A stretch of 10,297 nucleotides of DNA from Ignavibacteriota bacterium (GCA_016209805.1 JACQVJ010000351.1:1-10297); one strand, 5' to 3'; positions 1 to 7,032 are shown, counted from the first letter of the stretch. Numbers and translations are program-made. Notes: generated from the sequence alone by a model not told the origin.

Positions 1-2
1 CC

Positions 3-434
3 ATATACCTGAGAGAGTGGTTGATCAATGTCAACGTGTCTCGAACCCAGCCGGTCCCAGGGACTGATGTTCGCATCCACAGCGGCTTCTATTTCGGTTA
101 CGTCAGCCTTCAGGACTTCGTTCGTGCCCATGTCGAGGCCGCTTTGGAATTAGTCGGACTGGGAGACCGGATGCAACATTATCCAAAGCAGCTCTCCGGC
201 GGACAGGAGCAGCGAGTCGCGATTGCCCGGGCAGTCGTCACCGATCCCACGATTATCGTCGCGGACGAACCCACGGGTGACCTCGACAAAATCTCCGCCG
301 AAGAAATCCTGACACTGCTGGAGCGCCTTAACAAGGAGTCCAGGAAGACGATTGTCATGGTGACACATGACCCACGTGCAGCCGTAAAGGCACACAAGGT
401 GATGCATCTTGACAAGGGCGAACTGACCTCCTAA
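3..434 (+). CDS. ABC transporter ATP-binding protein (LolD/MacB type), partial, abnormal N-terminal part
   Basis: This is the nucleotide-binding subunit of a MacB/LolCDE-like ABC transporter, which hydrolyses ATP at the cytoplasmic face to drive the two permeases encoded next. Seen: the signature LSGGQ followed by EQRVAIARA (about bases 190-230), Walker [13 protein letters not shown] (about 255-290) and the switch-histidine motif VTHD (about 358-369). The frame is open to the left edge, so the gene probably starts upstream; a TTG at 21 is an unconvincing start. Walker A is not in the window. The part before [11 protein letters not shown] (about bases 3-147) fits the family poorly: [11 protein letters not shown] sits where a Q-loop such as H-x-G-F-x-F-Q is expected, the glutamine is a glycine, and about 20 residues normally found between the Q-loop and the helical domain are missing. 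It may be a damaged gene, a recombination joint or an assembly error at the fragment end. The C-terminal assignment is secure; function is doubtful. Confidence 0.75.
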   Translation: MYLREWLINVNVSRTQPVPGTDVRIHSGFYFGYVSLQDFVRAHVEAALELVGLGDRMQHYPKQLSGGQEQRVAIARAVVTDPTIIVADEPTGDLDKISAEEILTLLERLNKESRKTIVMVTHDPRAAVKAHKVMHLDKGELTS

Positions 435-445
435 CTATCTCAGCT

Positions 446-1606
446 ATGAGAATACTGAAACTGATCTTAAAAAACATGGTGCGCCACAAGTTGCGCACGT
501 TTCTTACCATCCTCGGCATTGCGATCGCGGTGACGGCGTTTGGTTTGTTACGCACGGTTGTTACTGCCTGGTACGCTGGCGTCGAAGCCTCTGCAGCAAA
601 CCGTCTGATCACACGGCATTCTGTGTCGTTCATCTTTCCGCTTCCACTGGCATACAAGAATCAGATCGAGAATGTCCCGGGTGTTGAACGGGTGACATAT
701 GCCAACTGGTTCGGCGGAGTTTATATAGACAAGAATCAGTTCTTCGCCAGACTGGCCGTCGACGCGGAAGCGTTCTTCGACGTGTACTCCGAGCTTGTAG
801 TTTCACCGGACCAACTTGCCAATTTTCAGAAGGAACGCAATGCATGTATCATCGGAGACCAGCTCGCACAACGATACAATTTGAAGATTGGCGACATAAT
901 GCCTGTCGAAGGAGATATCTATCCCGGACAGTGGGAGTTCGTCATCCGAGGAATCTACCGGCCTCGAGACAAGACCGTCGATCCCTCCAACATGCTCTTC
1001 CATTGGCAATACCTCGATGAGAGGATGAAGCAGGAATGGCCCAGTCGTGCCAGCCAGATCGGCTGGTACATAGTTCGGATAAGCAACCCGGACAATGCCG
1101 CCACCGTATCCGACGGGATCGACAAGCTCTTTCAGAACTCGCGGGCTGAAACGAAGACTGAAACAGAACGTGCGTTCCAGCAGGGATTCCTCGCAGCAGC
1201 CAGTGCAATCATCACAGCCATGAATGTCATTTCCTTCGTCATCATCGGCATCATCATGCTCGTCCTCGGAAACACAATGATCATGGCAGCGAGAGAGCGT
1301 ATTCGCGAATACGCAGTTCTGAAGACACTCGGCTTTTCTGCAAAGCATCTCGTCAGCCTTATCGCCGGAGAGTCTTTGATGATCTCGATACTTGCAGGCG
1401 GCATCGGGATCGCTGCGACATTCCCGATTACCGAAGGCTTTGCAGCAGCATTGCCCCAGGGTTGGTTCCCAATCTTCAACGTCGAACCCATCACCATCAT
1501 TCTCGCAGGAACATCGGCATTGCTCGTGGGGATATTGGCAGCCCTCTTTCCAATCCAGAGATCTGTAGGAACAAGTATCGTCGACGGGCTGCGCCAGATC
1601 GGATAA
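446..1606 (+). CDS. ABC transporter permease, FtsX/MacB-like (first of two)
   Basis: This is a predicted inner-membrane permease of the MacB/LolC/FtsX family, 386 residues. The architecture is typical: a basic N-terminus and first membrane helix (about residues 18-40), a periplasmic domain of roughly 210 residues, then an FtsX domain with three helices (about 255-280, 305-328 and 348-370). After the second helix comes the coupling segment ERIREYAVLKTLGF, close to the family consensus R-x-x-E-x-x-x-L-K/R-x-L-G. The gene lies 11 bp after the ATPase stop with no good ribosome-binding site, which suggests translational coupling. The neighbouring permease has the same plan, so the pair probably forms a heterodimer with an ATPase dimer. 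No periplasmic adaptor gene is visible, though one could lie upstream. The substrate cannot be predicted: relatives move lipoproteins, peptides, macrolides or act in envelope stress. The family call is firm; the role is open. Confidence 0.9.
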   Translation: MRILKLILKNMVRHKLRTFLTILGIAIAVTAFGLLRTVVTAWYAGVEASAANRLITRHSVSFIFPLPLAYKNQIENVPGVERVTYANWFGGVYIDKNQFFARLAVDAEAFFDVYSELVVSPDQLANFQKERNACIIGDQLAQRYNLKIGDIMPVEGDIYPGQWEFVIRGIYRPRDKTVDPSNMLFHWQYLDERMKQEWPSRASQIGWYIVRISNPDNAATVSDGIDKLFQNSRAETKTETERAFQQGFLAAASAIITAMNVISFVIIGIIMLVLGNTMIMAARERIREYAVLKTLGFSAKHLVSLIAGESLMISILAGGIGIAATFPITEGFAAALPQGWFPIFNVEPITIILAGTSALLVGILAALFPIQRSVGTSIVDGLRQIG

Positions 1607-1624
1607 AACAATAAGGTCGATGCG

Positions 1625-2791
1625 ATGAAGATCCCTTTCAAATACACTGTACGCAATCTCGGAACACGTCGTTTAACGACTGCACTCACGGTTCTCGGTA
1701 TCGCCCTGGTCGTGTTTGTCTTTGCGGCGGTACTTATGATGGCATATGGAATTGAGAAAACACTGATTGCAACGGGTTCGGACGAAAACGTTATTGTGTT
1801 ACGGAAGTCGGCAAACGCTGAAATCACCAGCCTCATCAGCCGCGATCAGGCAAACATCATCAAGACACTTCCGCAGGTGGCAACACTCGCCGATGGAAAG
1901 CCCCTCCTTTCTGGAGAAGTAGTTGTGGTCATCAATCTCACGTATATCGGTGGCGGCTTCGGAAACCTGACTGTGCGCGGCGTGCAGCCCGAAGGATTTC
2001 TCCTCCGGCCACAGGTACAGCTTGTCGAGGGAAGGATGTTTCAGTGGGGCTCGCGTGAAGTGATCGTGGGAAAGTCCACAACCACGCGGTTTCAAGGGAC
2101 TCGGATTGGCGAGCAGATCAAATTCGGTGGAGACCAATGGACCATTGTAGGAATTTACGATAGCCAGGGGAGCGGATTCGACTCGGAAATCTGGGGAGAC
2201 GTGGACCAGCTCTCCCAGGCATTCGGGCGATCTGTTTTCTCGTCCGTGACTTTCAGGCTGCGAGAGGTTGAAGCATTCACCGATGTGGTCAAAGCATTCG
2301 AGAGAGATAATCGGCTGCAGACGCTCGACCCCAAGCGGGAAAAGCAGTTTTACGAAGAGCAATCTGAGGTGATGGCGACTTTCATCCGCATCCTGGGGAT
2401 CATGATTACGATCATCTTCAGCGCCGGGGCAATGATCGGGGCAATGATTACGATGTATGCTGCGGTTTCAAATCGCACTGTCGAGATCGGCACATTGCGT
2501 GCGTTAGGGTTTAAGCGCCGCAGTGTGCTTTCAGCCTTCCTTGTGGAATCGCTTCTCCTCTCGCTGATCGGCGGAACCATTGGACTTGTTTGTGCATCAT
2601 TCCTCCAGTTCTTCAACATCTCCATGATCAACTTTGCATCGTTCGCGGAACTTGCATTCAACTTCTCACTCTCACCGTCGGTCATTATCAGCTCACTCTT
2701 ATTCTCTGTCATAATGGGACTGATTGGCGGATTCCTCCCTGCTGTTCGTGCAGCAAGATTGAACATCCTCTCTGCATTACGAGCAACATAG
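1625..2791 (+). CDS. ABC transporter permease, FtsX/MacB-like (second of two)
   Basis: This is a second FtsX/MacB-type permease, 388 residues, probably the partner of the preceding one. It has an N-terminal helix (about residues 18-43), a large periplasmic domain containing the family-like segments TVRGVQPEGF and VEGRMF and a REVIVGKS segment, and three C-terminal helices (about 250-280, 305-330 and 350-372). The coupling motif is RTVEIGTLRALGFKRRSVL, and the protein ends in the typical PAVRAARLNILSALRAT. The start ATG follows AAGG at 1613-1616 with 8-nt spacing, 18 bp after the previous stop, so the two permeases are almost certainly co-transcribed. The protein ends about 20 bp before an inverted repeat and a non-coding gap, which marks the operon end. 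The periplasmic domains of the two permeases are not closely alike, which argues for an asymmetric transporter rather than a recent duplication. Confidence 0.9.
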   Translation: MKIPFKYTVRNLGTRRLTTALTVLGIALVVFVFAAVLMMAYGIEKTLIATGSDENVIVLRKSANAEITSLISRDQANIIKTLPQVATLADGKPLLSGEVVVVINLTYIGGGFGNLTVRGVQPEGFLLRPQVQLVEGRMFQWGSREVIVGKSTTTRFQGTRIGEQIKFGGDQWTIVGIYDSQGSGFDSEIWGDVDQLSQAFGRSVFSSVTFRLREVEAFTDVVKAFERDNRLQTLDPKREKQFYEEQSEVMATFIRILGIMITIIFSAGAMIGAMITMYAAVSNRTVEIGTLRALGFKRRSVLSAFLVESLLLSLIGGTIGLVCASFLQFFNISMINFASFAELAFNFSLSPSVIISSLLFSVIMGLIGGFLPAVRAARLNILSALRAT

Positions 2792-2811
2792 CCTCCGCAG
2801 AGCATCCTGGA

Positions 2812-2855
2812 TTTTGAAAATCCTTCATCAGGTGGTGACCAACTTTAGCCACCTG
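2812..2855 (+). promoter_or_regulatory. Dyad repeat, copy A (possible activator site or structured RNA)
   Basis: CAGGTGG (2829-2835) and CCACCTG (2849-2855) form a perfect 7-bp dyad around a 13-base centre. They are preceded by TTTTGAAAATCC and CATCA. A related block with the same 13-base centre length lies at 6708-6752, before the second pilin-like operon. Similarity is about three quarters over about 45 columns. Occurrence ahead of both paralogous operons suggests a shared regulatory site. The palindromic form and the position about 200 bp ahead of a sigma-54-like element suggest an enhancer-binding protein site, which is an inference. It could instead be a structured RNA element or a dispersed repeat. 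Confidence 0.5.
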
Positions 2856-3049
2856 CTCGACTTTGATTCTCATCCGCCGTTTATCGTATATGGCCCTTGT
2901 TACCTATTACCGTTCATAAGGGCTCACTCGAACCGGATCTCTTTAGACCGGTGAGTAGTTCGTACAATCATACTGTAAGAACTTCATCTATCCTGCCAAG
3001 ACATCTTTAAGCCGCTCCCTTATCTCCAAATTCTGCATAACTTCCAACT

Positions 3050-3065
3050 TGGCATTGAATTAGCC
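3050..3065 (+). promoter_or_regulatory. Candidate sigma-54 promoter, operon A
   Basis: TGGCAT, five bases, then TAGCC compares with the sigma-54 consensus TGGCAC-N5-TTGC. The -24 GG (3051-3052) and -12 GC (3063-3064) have the right spacing, with two mismatches in the core. A similar sequence precedes the paralogous operon at 6965-6980. Some type IV pilin genes in other bacteria use sigma-54. The call is tentative, since such matches also arise by chance. Confidence 0.4.
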
Positions 3066-3237
3066 ACGTTAACAGAAGGGAAAGAACCCTCCTCAACGAC
3101 GTTCATTAGGTCCTGACTGACGATCAGAATGTGATGGTCTTCATGAATGATGTAAGCTCTGATAGTTGCAAAGGCATTGAAGCACTCACATACGCAATGG
3201 GCTCCACTGGAACGACTATCCTGACGGAAGATGTAAT

Positions 3238-3759
3238 ATGGGAATAAACATGCTGTTGACAATCGTGGGAATCATGCTGCTTGGAGCATTCATGCTTGCA
3301 GCAAATAGCCTCATGGCTGACAACGTAAGGCTTGCCGAAGAGAATGAATACATTTTGACAGCAATTGCGCTGGCACAATCTGTCTTAGACGAAGCAAAAA
3401 CCAAAGCGTTCGACGCGGCAACTGTCAGTGGGCCAGTCTCTTCCCCGAGTCAGCTTACTGGAGCAGGATCGCTTGGGCCAAACTCCAGTGAAGCAACTCC
3501 GAATCCCGATACACTCTTCAGCACCGGGTATCGTTCGTCTACAAAGTTCAATGATGTCGACGACTACAACAACTATAATCGGCTCGTGAACACTCCCCGC
3601 GCAGAAGGTTATCGGATCAATGTCATCGTACAGTACGCCAGCACAACGTATCCAGATTCGATAAAGTCATTCACAACTTTTTGCAAGAGAATGACGCTGA
3701 CAGTGACAAGTCCGTACATTTCAACTCCTGTCAAACTCACGTATGCATTTCTGTACTAG
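3238..3759 (+). CDS. PilV-like membrane-anchored pilin-like protein (operon A, gene 1)
   Basis: This is a 173-residue protein with one N-terminal membrane segment (about residues 4-24), a short helical stretch (about 28-55, containing AIALAQSVLDEAKTKAFD) and an extracytoplasmic domain ending in beta-like segments. That plan, with the phrase 'AQSVLDEAK', resembles minor pilins of the PilV/GspI group. Seen: ATG with GGAAG 7 nt upstream (3226-3230), and no alternative start between it and an in-frame stop at 3178, so the start is well fixed. There is no classical prepilin leader with Glu at +5. The motifs KFNDVDD (residues 103-109) and KRM (150-152) are shared with the protein at 7033-7563 (KFNDFDD, KRM), which identifies the two as paralogs. 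The stop codon overlaps the next gene's ribosome-binding site. The pilus role is inferred from architecture and context. Confidence 0.75.
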   Translation: MGINMLLTIVGIMLLGAFMLAANSLMADNVRLAEENEYILTAIALAQSVLDEAKTKAFDAATVSGPVSSPSQLTGAGSLGPNSSEATPNPDTLFSTGYRSSTKFNDVDDYNNYNRLVNTPRAEGYRINVIVQYASTTYPDSIKSFTTFCKRMTLTVTSPYISTPVKLTYAFLY

Positions 3760-3768
3760 GAGCCATCA

Positions 3769-4317
3769 ATGCACGGCATGATAGATTATTTAGGCTCGCT
3801 CATCATCAGTGGAATGGTCTTCCTTGTATTGATGGGATTCTATCTCACGATGGGTGAGACCGCAGCCACGCAGACATTCAATTCGGGGATCCAGGAGGAT
3901 CTCACCTCCACCACCGAGATACTGGAGTATGACTTGCGCAAGATCGGGTATCGCGTGTCAGACAGCGTCAAGGTCACATTTGCAGGACCGGACAAAATCG
4001 TATTCAGAACCGACATCGACAACAATGGTTCGGTGGACAGCATCCAATTTAGCATGGTCACCGCGATGGGCCCCAGTGGGGGAAGCAACCCGTACGTTGT
4101 TAACCGAACCGTGAATGGAGTGACAGCAAAACTCACACGCATGCGAGTTACAAATCTCAACTTTACATACTACAACGCCCAGGGCGCTGTAACGAGTGTG
4201 CTGAAAGATATCATATCGGTGAAGGTCTCCCTCGCCATGGAGAATACTGTTGCGTACGATGGCAACTTCCCAAAAGCATACTGGGAACGAGTCATTAAAC
4301 CACAAAACTTGAGGTGA
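3769..4317 (+). CDS. PilW-like membrane-anchored pilin-like protein (operon A, gene 2)
   Basis: This is a 182-residue protein with an N-terminal membrane helix (about residues 6-28), an amphipathic stretch with the PilW-like phrase TSTTEILEYDLRKIGYRV (about 45-62), and a beta-rich domain. Residues 82-90, DIDNNGSVD, match the D-x-D-x-N/D-G-x-x-D form of calcium-binding loops, and the paralog at 7585-8202 has DLDRDG in the same place. Other shared phrases are RTVNG and the start of the helical region. The start ATG has AGGAG at 3758-3762, overlapping the previous stop, with 6-nt spacing. The stop TGA lies inside the next gene's ribosome-binding site. It is probably a minor pilin or pseudopilin working with its two neighbours. 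A canonical prepilin-peptidase site is not seen. Confidence 0.75.
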   Translation: MHGMIDYLGSLIISGMVFLVLMGFYLTMGETAATQTFNSGIQEDLTSTTEILEYDLRKIGYRVSDSVKVTFAGPDKIVFRTDIDNNGSVDSIQFSMVTAMGPSGGSNPYVVNRTVNGVTAKLTRMRVTNLNFTYYNAQGAVTSVLKDIISVKVSLAMENTVAYDGNFPKAYWERVIKPQNLR

Positions 4318-4321
4318 TACC

Positions 4322-5434
4322 ATGAGTGGTCGCGCACTGTTAATTACGCTGGCCGGAATCATAACTCTCTCGGCGACGGTTTTCCTTAACGTCACCAGCT
4401 CAAGTTCCGACATCTCCTCCAATGCCGACGGATACTTCATGCGGCAGACCGCACAAAACATTGCGCAGAGTGGCGTCAACATGGCCTTGCGGCAGCTTGC
4501 AGACAACAGGATCTGGCGCACCGGCTTCACCATGCTCGACGTGTTCGGGGGAAAACTCACCGTCACTCTCATTGACACGTTCTTTACGGGAAAAGCCGCT
4601 GTGAAGATCACCTCCACAGGCATAACCAATTACAACCGTCCGGAAGAAAAAAGAGCAACTTCGATCGCATTTGCACAGCGAGGAAGCATCCCTCCGACAG
4701 TCAAAGCAGCCATTACAACAAACAATCCTGTCAAGACGCTTGGTACTCTCATCGTTGATGGAAGAGATCACACAGCAGCTGGAAGTTTGATTGGCGGACA
4801 AGGAACACTCGGTATCTGGACTACACAAACCCTCTCACAAAGCGGCAGCTCCAAGATTGGAGGTACGTATGAAGGAACGGACTATGCACCGAGCAAGCCT
4901 GCAAATCCGAATACGATAGCAACTGGTCAGGTGTGGCCCGGAGGATACCCGGGTACACCGGATAGCGTTCTGGGTGGATCATCATTGGGATTCCCTGAAG
5001 GAACACTCAAGGCGATCGCGCAAAGCGGGATAGGCGGAAGTCAGTACGTAACCAACCCCAGCCTTCTGACATTTCCTCTGCAGGGTGTAACATACGTCGA
5101 GCTTCCTTCAGGAGGTACCTGGCAATCGATGAACCTCGATGGAACAGGCATCCTGATAGTGCATAACAACTGGAAGAACGCCGCAATGAAAAACCTGAAC
5201 AGCGGAACCTTTACCGGACTACTCATCGCCGATGACGTCATCCATATTCACACCATAATCATCGGCGCCCTGGTTGCTCTCTCCCCAAATCCTTCTCAGG
5301 GGAATTGTATAGGAAACGGTTCCGGTCAGGTGTTATACAGCGGCGACGCGATTCTCAACGCTACAGGCGGAATCGGCTCATCTGCGGGCGGAGGAAACGG
5401 AAGCGCGTCGGGTGTTCTGGCGTGGTGGGAATAA
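4322..5434 (+). CDS. PilX-like membrane-anchored surface protein (operon A, gene 3)
   Basis: This is a 370-residue protein that begins with a hydrophobic segment (about residues 4-24) and a PilX-like helical region containing QTAQNIAQSGVNMALRQL. A short beta domain follows (about 75-115). The large C-terminal part (about 125-370) is rich in Gly, Ser and Thr and looks like beta structure, with phrases such as LGTLIVDGRDH, GILIVHNNWKNAAMKN and FTGLLIADDVIHIH, and ends in GVLAWWE. A strong ribosome-binding site, GAGGTGA (4311-4317), overlaps the previous stop. The paralog at 8224-9495 shares the N-terminal plan, but its C-terminal domain is different. In classical systems PilX-type minor pilins are small, so the long C-terminal domain is probably a displayed functional module. 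No catalytic motif was recognised. Confidence 0.72.
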   Translation: MSGRALLITLAGIITLSATVFLNVTSSSSDISSNADGYFMRQTAQNIAQSGVNMALRQLADNRIWRTGFTMLDVFGGKLTVTLIDTFFTGKAAVKITSTGITNYNRPEEKRATSIAFAQRGSIPPTVKAAITTNNPVKTLGTLIVDGRDHTAAGSLIGGQGTLGIWTTQTLSQSGSSKIGGTYEGTDYAPSKPANPNTIATGQVWPGGYPGTPDSVLGGSSLGFPEGTLKAIAQSGIGGSQYVTNPSLLTFPLQGVTYVELPSGGTWQSMNLDGTGILIVHNNWKNAAMKNLNSGTFTGLLIADDVIHIHTIIIGALVALSPNPSQGNCIGNGSGQVLYSGDAILNATGGIGSSAGGGNGSASGVLAWWE

Positions 5435-5493
5435 ACAATGGAAACGATTTGTATAACGCGGATAACCAAAACAAAACATCATAAGGGGGATCA

Positions 5494-6429
5494 ATGAAAC
5501 ACTGTTTTTTGCTTGCCGCTTTGCTTGTTGTTGGACTCGCAGTCGGCGCGAATCTGCTGCACGCACAGAGTTACTGGGTGGCAACAAACGGCCCGTACGA
5601 TGGGTTCGTGTATTCCCAGGTCATTTCGAGCGATGGAAGCCTCTTTGCAGGCACGGGCGCCAAAGGTGTTCTCAGAAAAGAGAAGCTTGATGCAGGATCT
5701 TGGGAGGAGGCAAACGAAGGCCTTGAGAAGGCCGGCGTGTACTCGCTTGTTATCGACGCCAACGGGGTATTGTACGCGGGAACGGACGCAGGAGTCTACA
5801 AGTCAAACGACAATGGCGCCCAATGGACCGAGGTGAATCAAGGATTGACGAACACGTTCATCAATGGCCTTGCAATCAACTCATACGGTACGATCTTCGC
5901 AGCAACAGGCGGTGGCGGCGTGTTTCGTTCCAATGACGGTTATTCGTGGGAGCAGGTGAACCAAGGTTTAGGCTCAACCGTTGTTCTCTCCCTTGCCGTC
6001 AGTCCCTCAGGTGTTGTTATCGCCGGAACAGATGGCGGCGGGGTATATCGCTCATTTGATTACGGCAAGTCATGGGAAAAGGTTAACTACGGATTGTCGA
6101 ACAAGGTGATCCTCTCCCTCTCCGTCGATGGCAATGGATATGTGTACGCTGGAACTAGGGGTGGCGGTGTGTTTCGCTCGACGCTCACATCCAATGTGTG
6201 GTCCCAAGTGGTCAAGGGACTCGGACCCAAAGCTGTCTACTCGCTCACGGCAGACAACCAGGGGTATCTCTACGCCGGAACCGACGCAGGTGTCTACCGC
6301 ACAGCAGACAATGGCGGAATCTGGCAGGTAATGAACACGGGACTGACCAACACGATTGTCCTTTCCGTTGTTGCCGGCGAGAATCTCCTCGCAGGTACCG
6401 GAGGGTCTGGCGTGTTCAGACTGAACTGA
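5494..6429 (+). CDS. Secreted seven-bladed beta-propeller protein
   Basis: This is a 311-residue exported protein. A signal peptide covers about residues 1-24 (hydrophobic core LLAALLVVGLAVGA, likely cleavage LHA|QS). The rest is seven repeats of 41-42 residues: tryptophans at 28, 70, 111, 152, 194, 236 and 277, each followed by a GL turn in most repeats, a V-x-SL strand and an A-G-T-x-G/D-x-G-V-F/Y-R/K strand. This is the pattern of sortilin/YCF48/BNR-like propellers, and seven repeats would close one ring with no other domain. The start has a strong AAGGGGG ribosome-binding site (5483-5489). It lies 59 bp after the PilX-like gene with no terminator between, so co-transcription is likely. 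Its position after V-, W- and X-like genes parallels pilY1, whose C-terminal domain is also a propeller. A tip adhesin or assembly partner is inference. No lipobox or sorting domain is visible. Confidence 0.85.
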   Translation: MKHCFLLAALLVVGLAVGANLLHAQSYWVATNGPYDGFVYSQVISSDGSLFAGTGAKGVLRKEKLDAGSWEEANEGLEKAGVYSLVIDANGVLYAGTDAGVYKSNDNGAQWTEVNQGLTNTFINGLAINSYGTIFAATGGGGVFRSNDGYSWEQVNQGLGSTVVLSLAVSPSGVVIAGTDGGGVYRSFDYGKSWEKVNYGLSNKVILSLSVDGNGYVYAGTRGGGVFRSTLTSNVWSQVVKGLGPKAVYSLTADNQGYLYAGTDAGVYRTADNGGIWQVMNTGLTNTIVLSVVAGENLLAGTGGSGVFRLN

Positions 6430-6483
6430 TCGGTCGGTACAATTACAAAGCAAATCGCTCTTTCCAGCTGGGCAATTGAATTC

Positions 6484-6521
6484 GGGACGTTCAGTGTGTT
6501 AGGCTTCCACTGTAGCGTCCC
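6484..6521 (+). terminator. Candidate transcription terminator or RNA hairpin after the propeller gene
   Basis: GGGACG (6484-6489) pairs with CGTCCC (6516-6521), and inside it CAGTG (6492-6496) pairs with CACTG (6508-6512). The two stems are separated by a small internal loop and the hairpin is closed by an 11-base loop. It starts 54 bases after the propeller stop, a natural place for an operon end. The tail is C/T-rich (CTTCCTCG) without a T-run, so intrinsic termination would be weak. It may simply be a structured 3' end. Confidence 0.4.
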
Positions 6522-6560
6522 CTTCCTCGCGCTTCCTTGTGAGTCGCCTCCCGCGCTCCT

Positions 6561-6619
6561 GTTTAATTGAGGGATGGACTTGGGTGCTCCTCCTTCCTTC
6601 AACTCAATAATGGTTAAAC
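6561..6619. repeat. Interrupted inverted repeat
   Basis: GTTTAATTGAG (6561-6571) is mirrored by CTCAAT (6603-6608) and TTAAAC (6614-6619) with a five-base insertion between the halves. This is two adjoining stems around a pyrimidine-rich loop. No function is assigned, and it could be chance or a remnant of a repeat element. Confidence 0.3.
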
Positions 6620-6707
6620 AACGTTACCCCACTTTCGGTGAATAGGTTTCATCGATCTGTGTTAGGATCTTCGTAACGTGTGTGCGGTGTGGCCTGCGTC
6701 ATTCGTT

Positions 6708-6752
6708 TTTTGAGAATCCCACCATCAAGTGGTGATCACCATCGGCCACATG
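6708..6752 (+). promoter_or_regulatory. Dyad repeat, copy B (possible activator site or structured RNA)
   Basis: CAAGTGG (6726-6732) and CCACATG (6746-6752) form a dyad with one mismatch around a 13-base centre. TTTTGAGAATCC and CATCA lie ahead of it, as in copy A at 2812-2855. The centre contains a perfect 10-base palindrome, GGTGATCACC (6731-6740), that is degraded in copy A. It sits about 227 bp ahead of the sigma-54-like element, against about 209 bp in operon A. A shared regulator of both operons is the simplest inference. Confidence 0.5.
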
Positions 6753-6964
6753 AGCGTTCTTGCTTCCCTTGCATGACTCGCCAATTGAAACTGCGTTCCT
6801 CATTACAGCACATATGACCGGAAGGCTTCGCACTGGGAGCTTGAAAACAATGAAAACAGCCAAGACTCTCCTGTTGTTTGTTAAGAATACACATCCTTGA
6901 AGTTTGTTCTTCTCTTCTTGTTCCCAATATTACCTCTGTCTCGTGGTTTCGAGCCAAGAACAGT

Positions 6965-6980
6965 TGGCACCAAATTGGTC
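6965..6980 (+). promoter_or_regulatory. Candidate sigma-54 promoter, operon B
   Basis: TGGCAC (6965-6970) matches the -24 consensus exactly. It is followed after five bases by TGGTC, a weak -12 element in which the expected GC is GT. The predicted start of transcription, near 6991, would leave a leader of about 40 bases. Support comes mainly from the matching element ahead of operon A. The -12 mismatch keeps confidence low. Confidence 0.35.
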
Positions 6981-7032
6981 TATAATCCAATGGGAAAAGT
7001 GGTTGGCATAGGTTCATCACGCGGAGAATTAG

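Larger units (their letters stand above)
2792..3237. other. Non-coding region upstream of pilin-like operon A
   Basis: I find no convincing gene in these 446 bases; the short antisense frames show no recognisable protein. The region holds a perfect palindrome of 7+1+7 bases (2809-2823) just after the ABC operon. Next come the CAGGTGG/CCACCTG dyad (2829-2855), an inverted repeat GCCCTT/AAGGGC (2893-2898 with 2918-2923) and a bulged inverted repeat CTCAC...CCGG / CCGGTGAG (2923-2955). A sigma-54-like element lies at 3050-3065. None of the hairpins has a T-run, so none is a convincing terminator for the ABC operon. If the sigma-54 element is real, transcription would begin near 3076, leaving a leader of about 160 nt before the first pilin-like gene. 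Confidence 0.6.
6430..7032. other. Non-coding region upstream of pilin-like operon B
   Basis: No supported gene lies in these 603 bases. From left to right I see a two-step hairpin (6484-6521), an interrupted inverted repeat (6561-6619), the second copy of the dyad (6708-6752) and a sigma-54-like element (6965-6980). A TATAAT at 6981-6986 lacks a correctly spaced -35. The short antisense reading frames here have no recognisable content. The region between about 6760 and 6950 shows nothing I can interpret. Confidence 0.6.

Noticed and set aside
803..2362. Long antisense reading frames opposite the two permease genes (803-1348, 1132-1836, 1799-2362)
   Set aside because: They lie opposite well-supported genes, show no recognisable motifs, and have odd compositions rich in Cys, His or Arg, as expected for shadow frames.
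2809..2823. The perfect palindrome GGATTTTGAAAATCC as a terminator for the ABC operon
   Set aside because: The stem is short and AT-rich with a one-base centre, and no T-run follows.
2812..2855. Cyclic-di-GMP or another known riboswitch in the dyad block
   Set aside because: The block does not carry the conserved core of the cyclic-di-GMP classes I know, and it lies about 380 bases from the gene, upstream of the candidate promoter.
3958..4828. Antisense frames of 223 and 142 residues opposite the W-like and X-like genes
   Set aside because: The plus-strand genes there have ribosome-binding sites, tight operon spacing and paralogs; the antisense products have no family features and no paralogous counterpart in operon B.
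6964..6986. A sigma-70 promoter made of TTGGCA and TATAAT
   Set aside because: The spacer is only 11 bases, far short of the usual 16-18, and no -35 lies at the proper distance. TATAAT alone is weak evidence.
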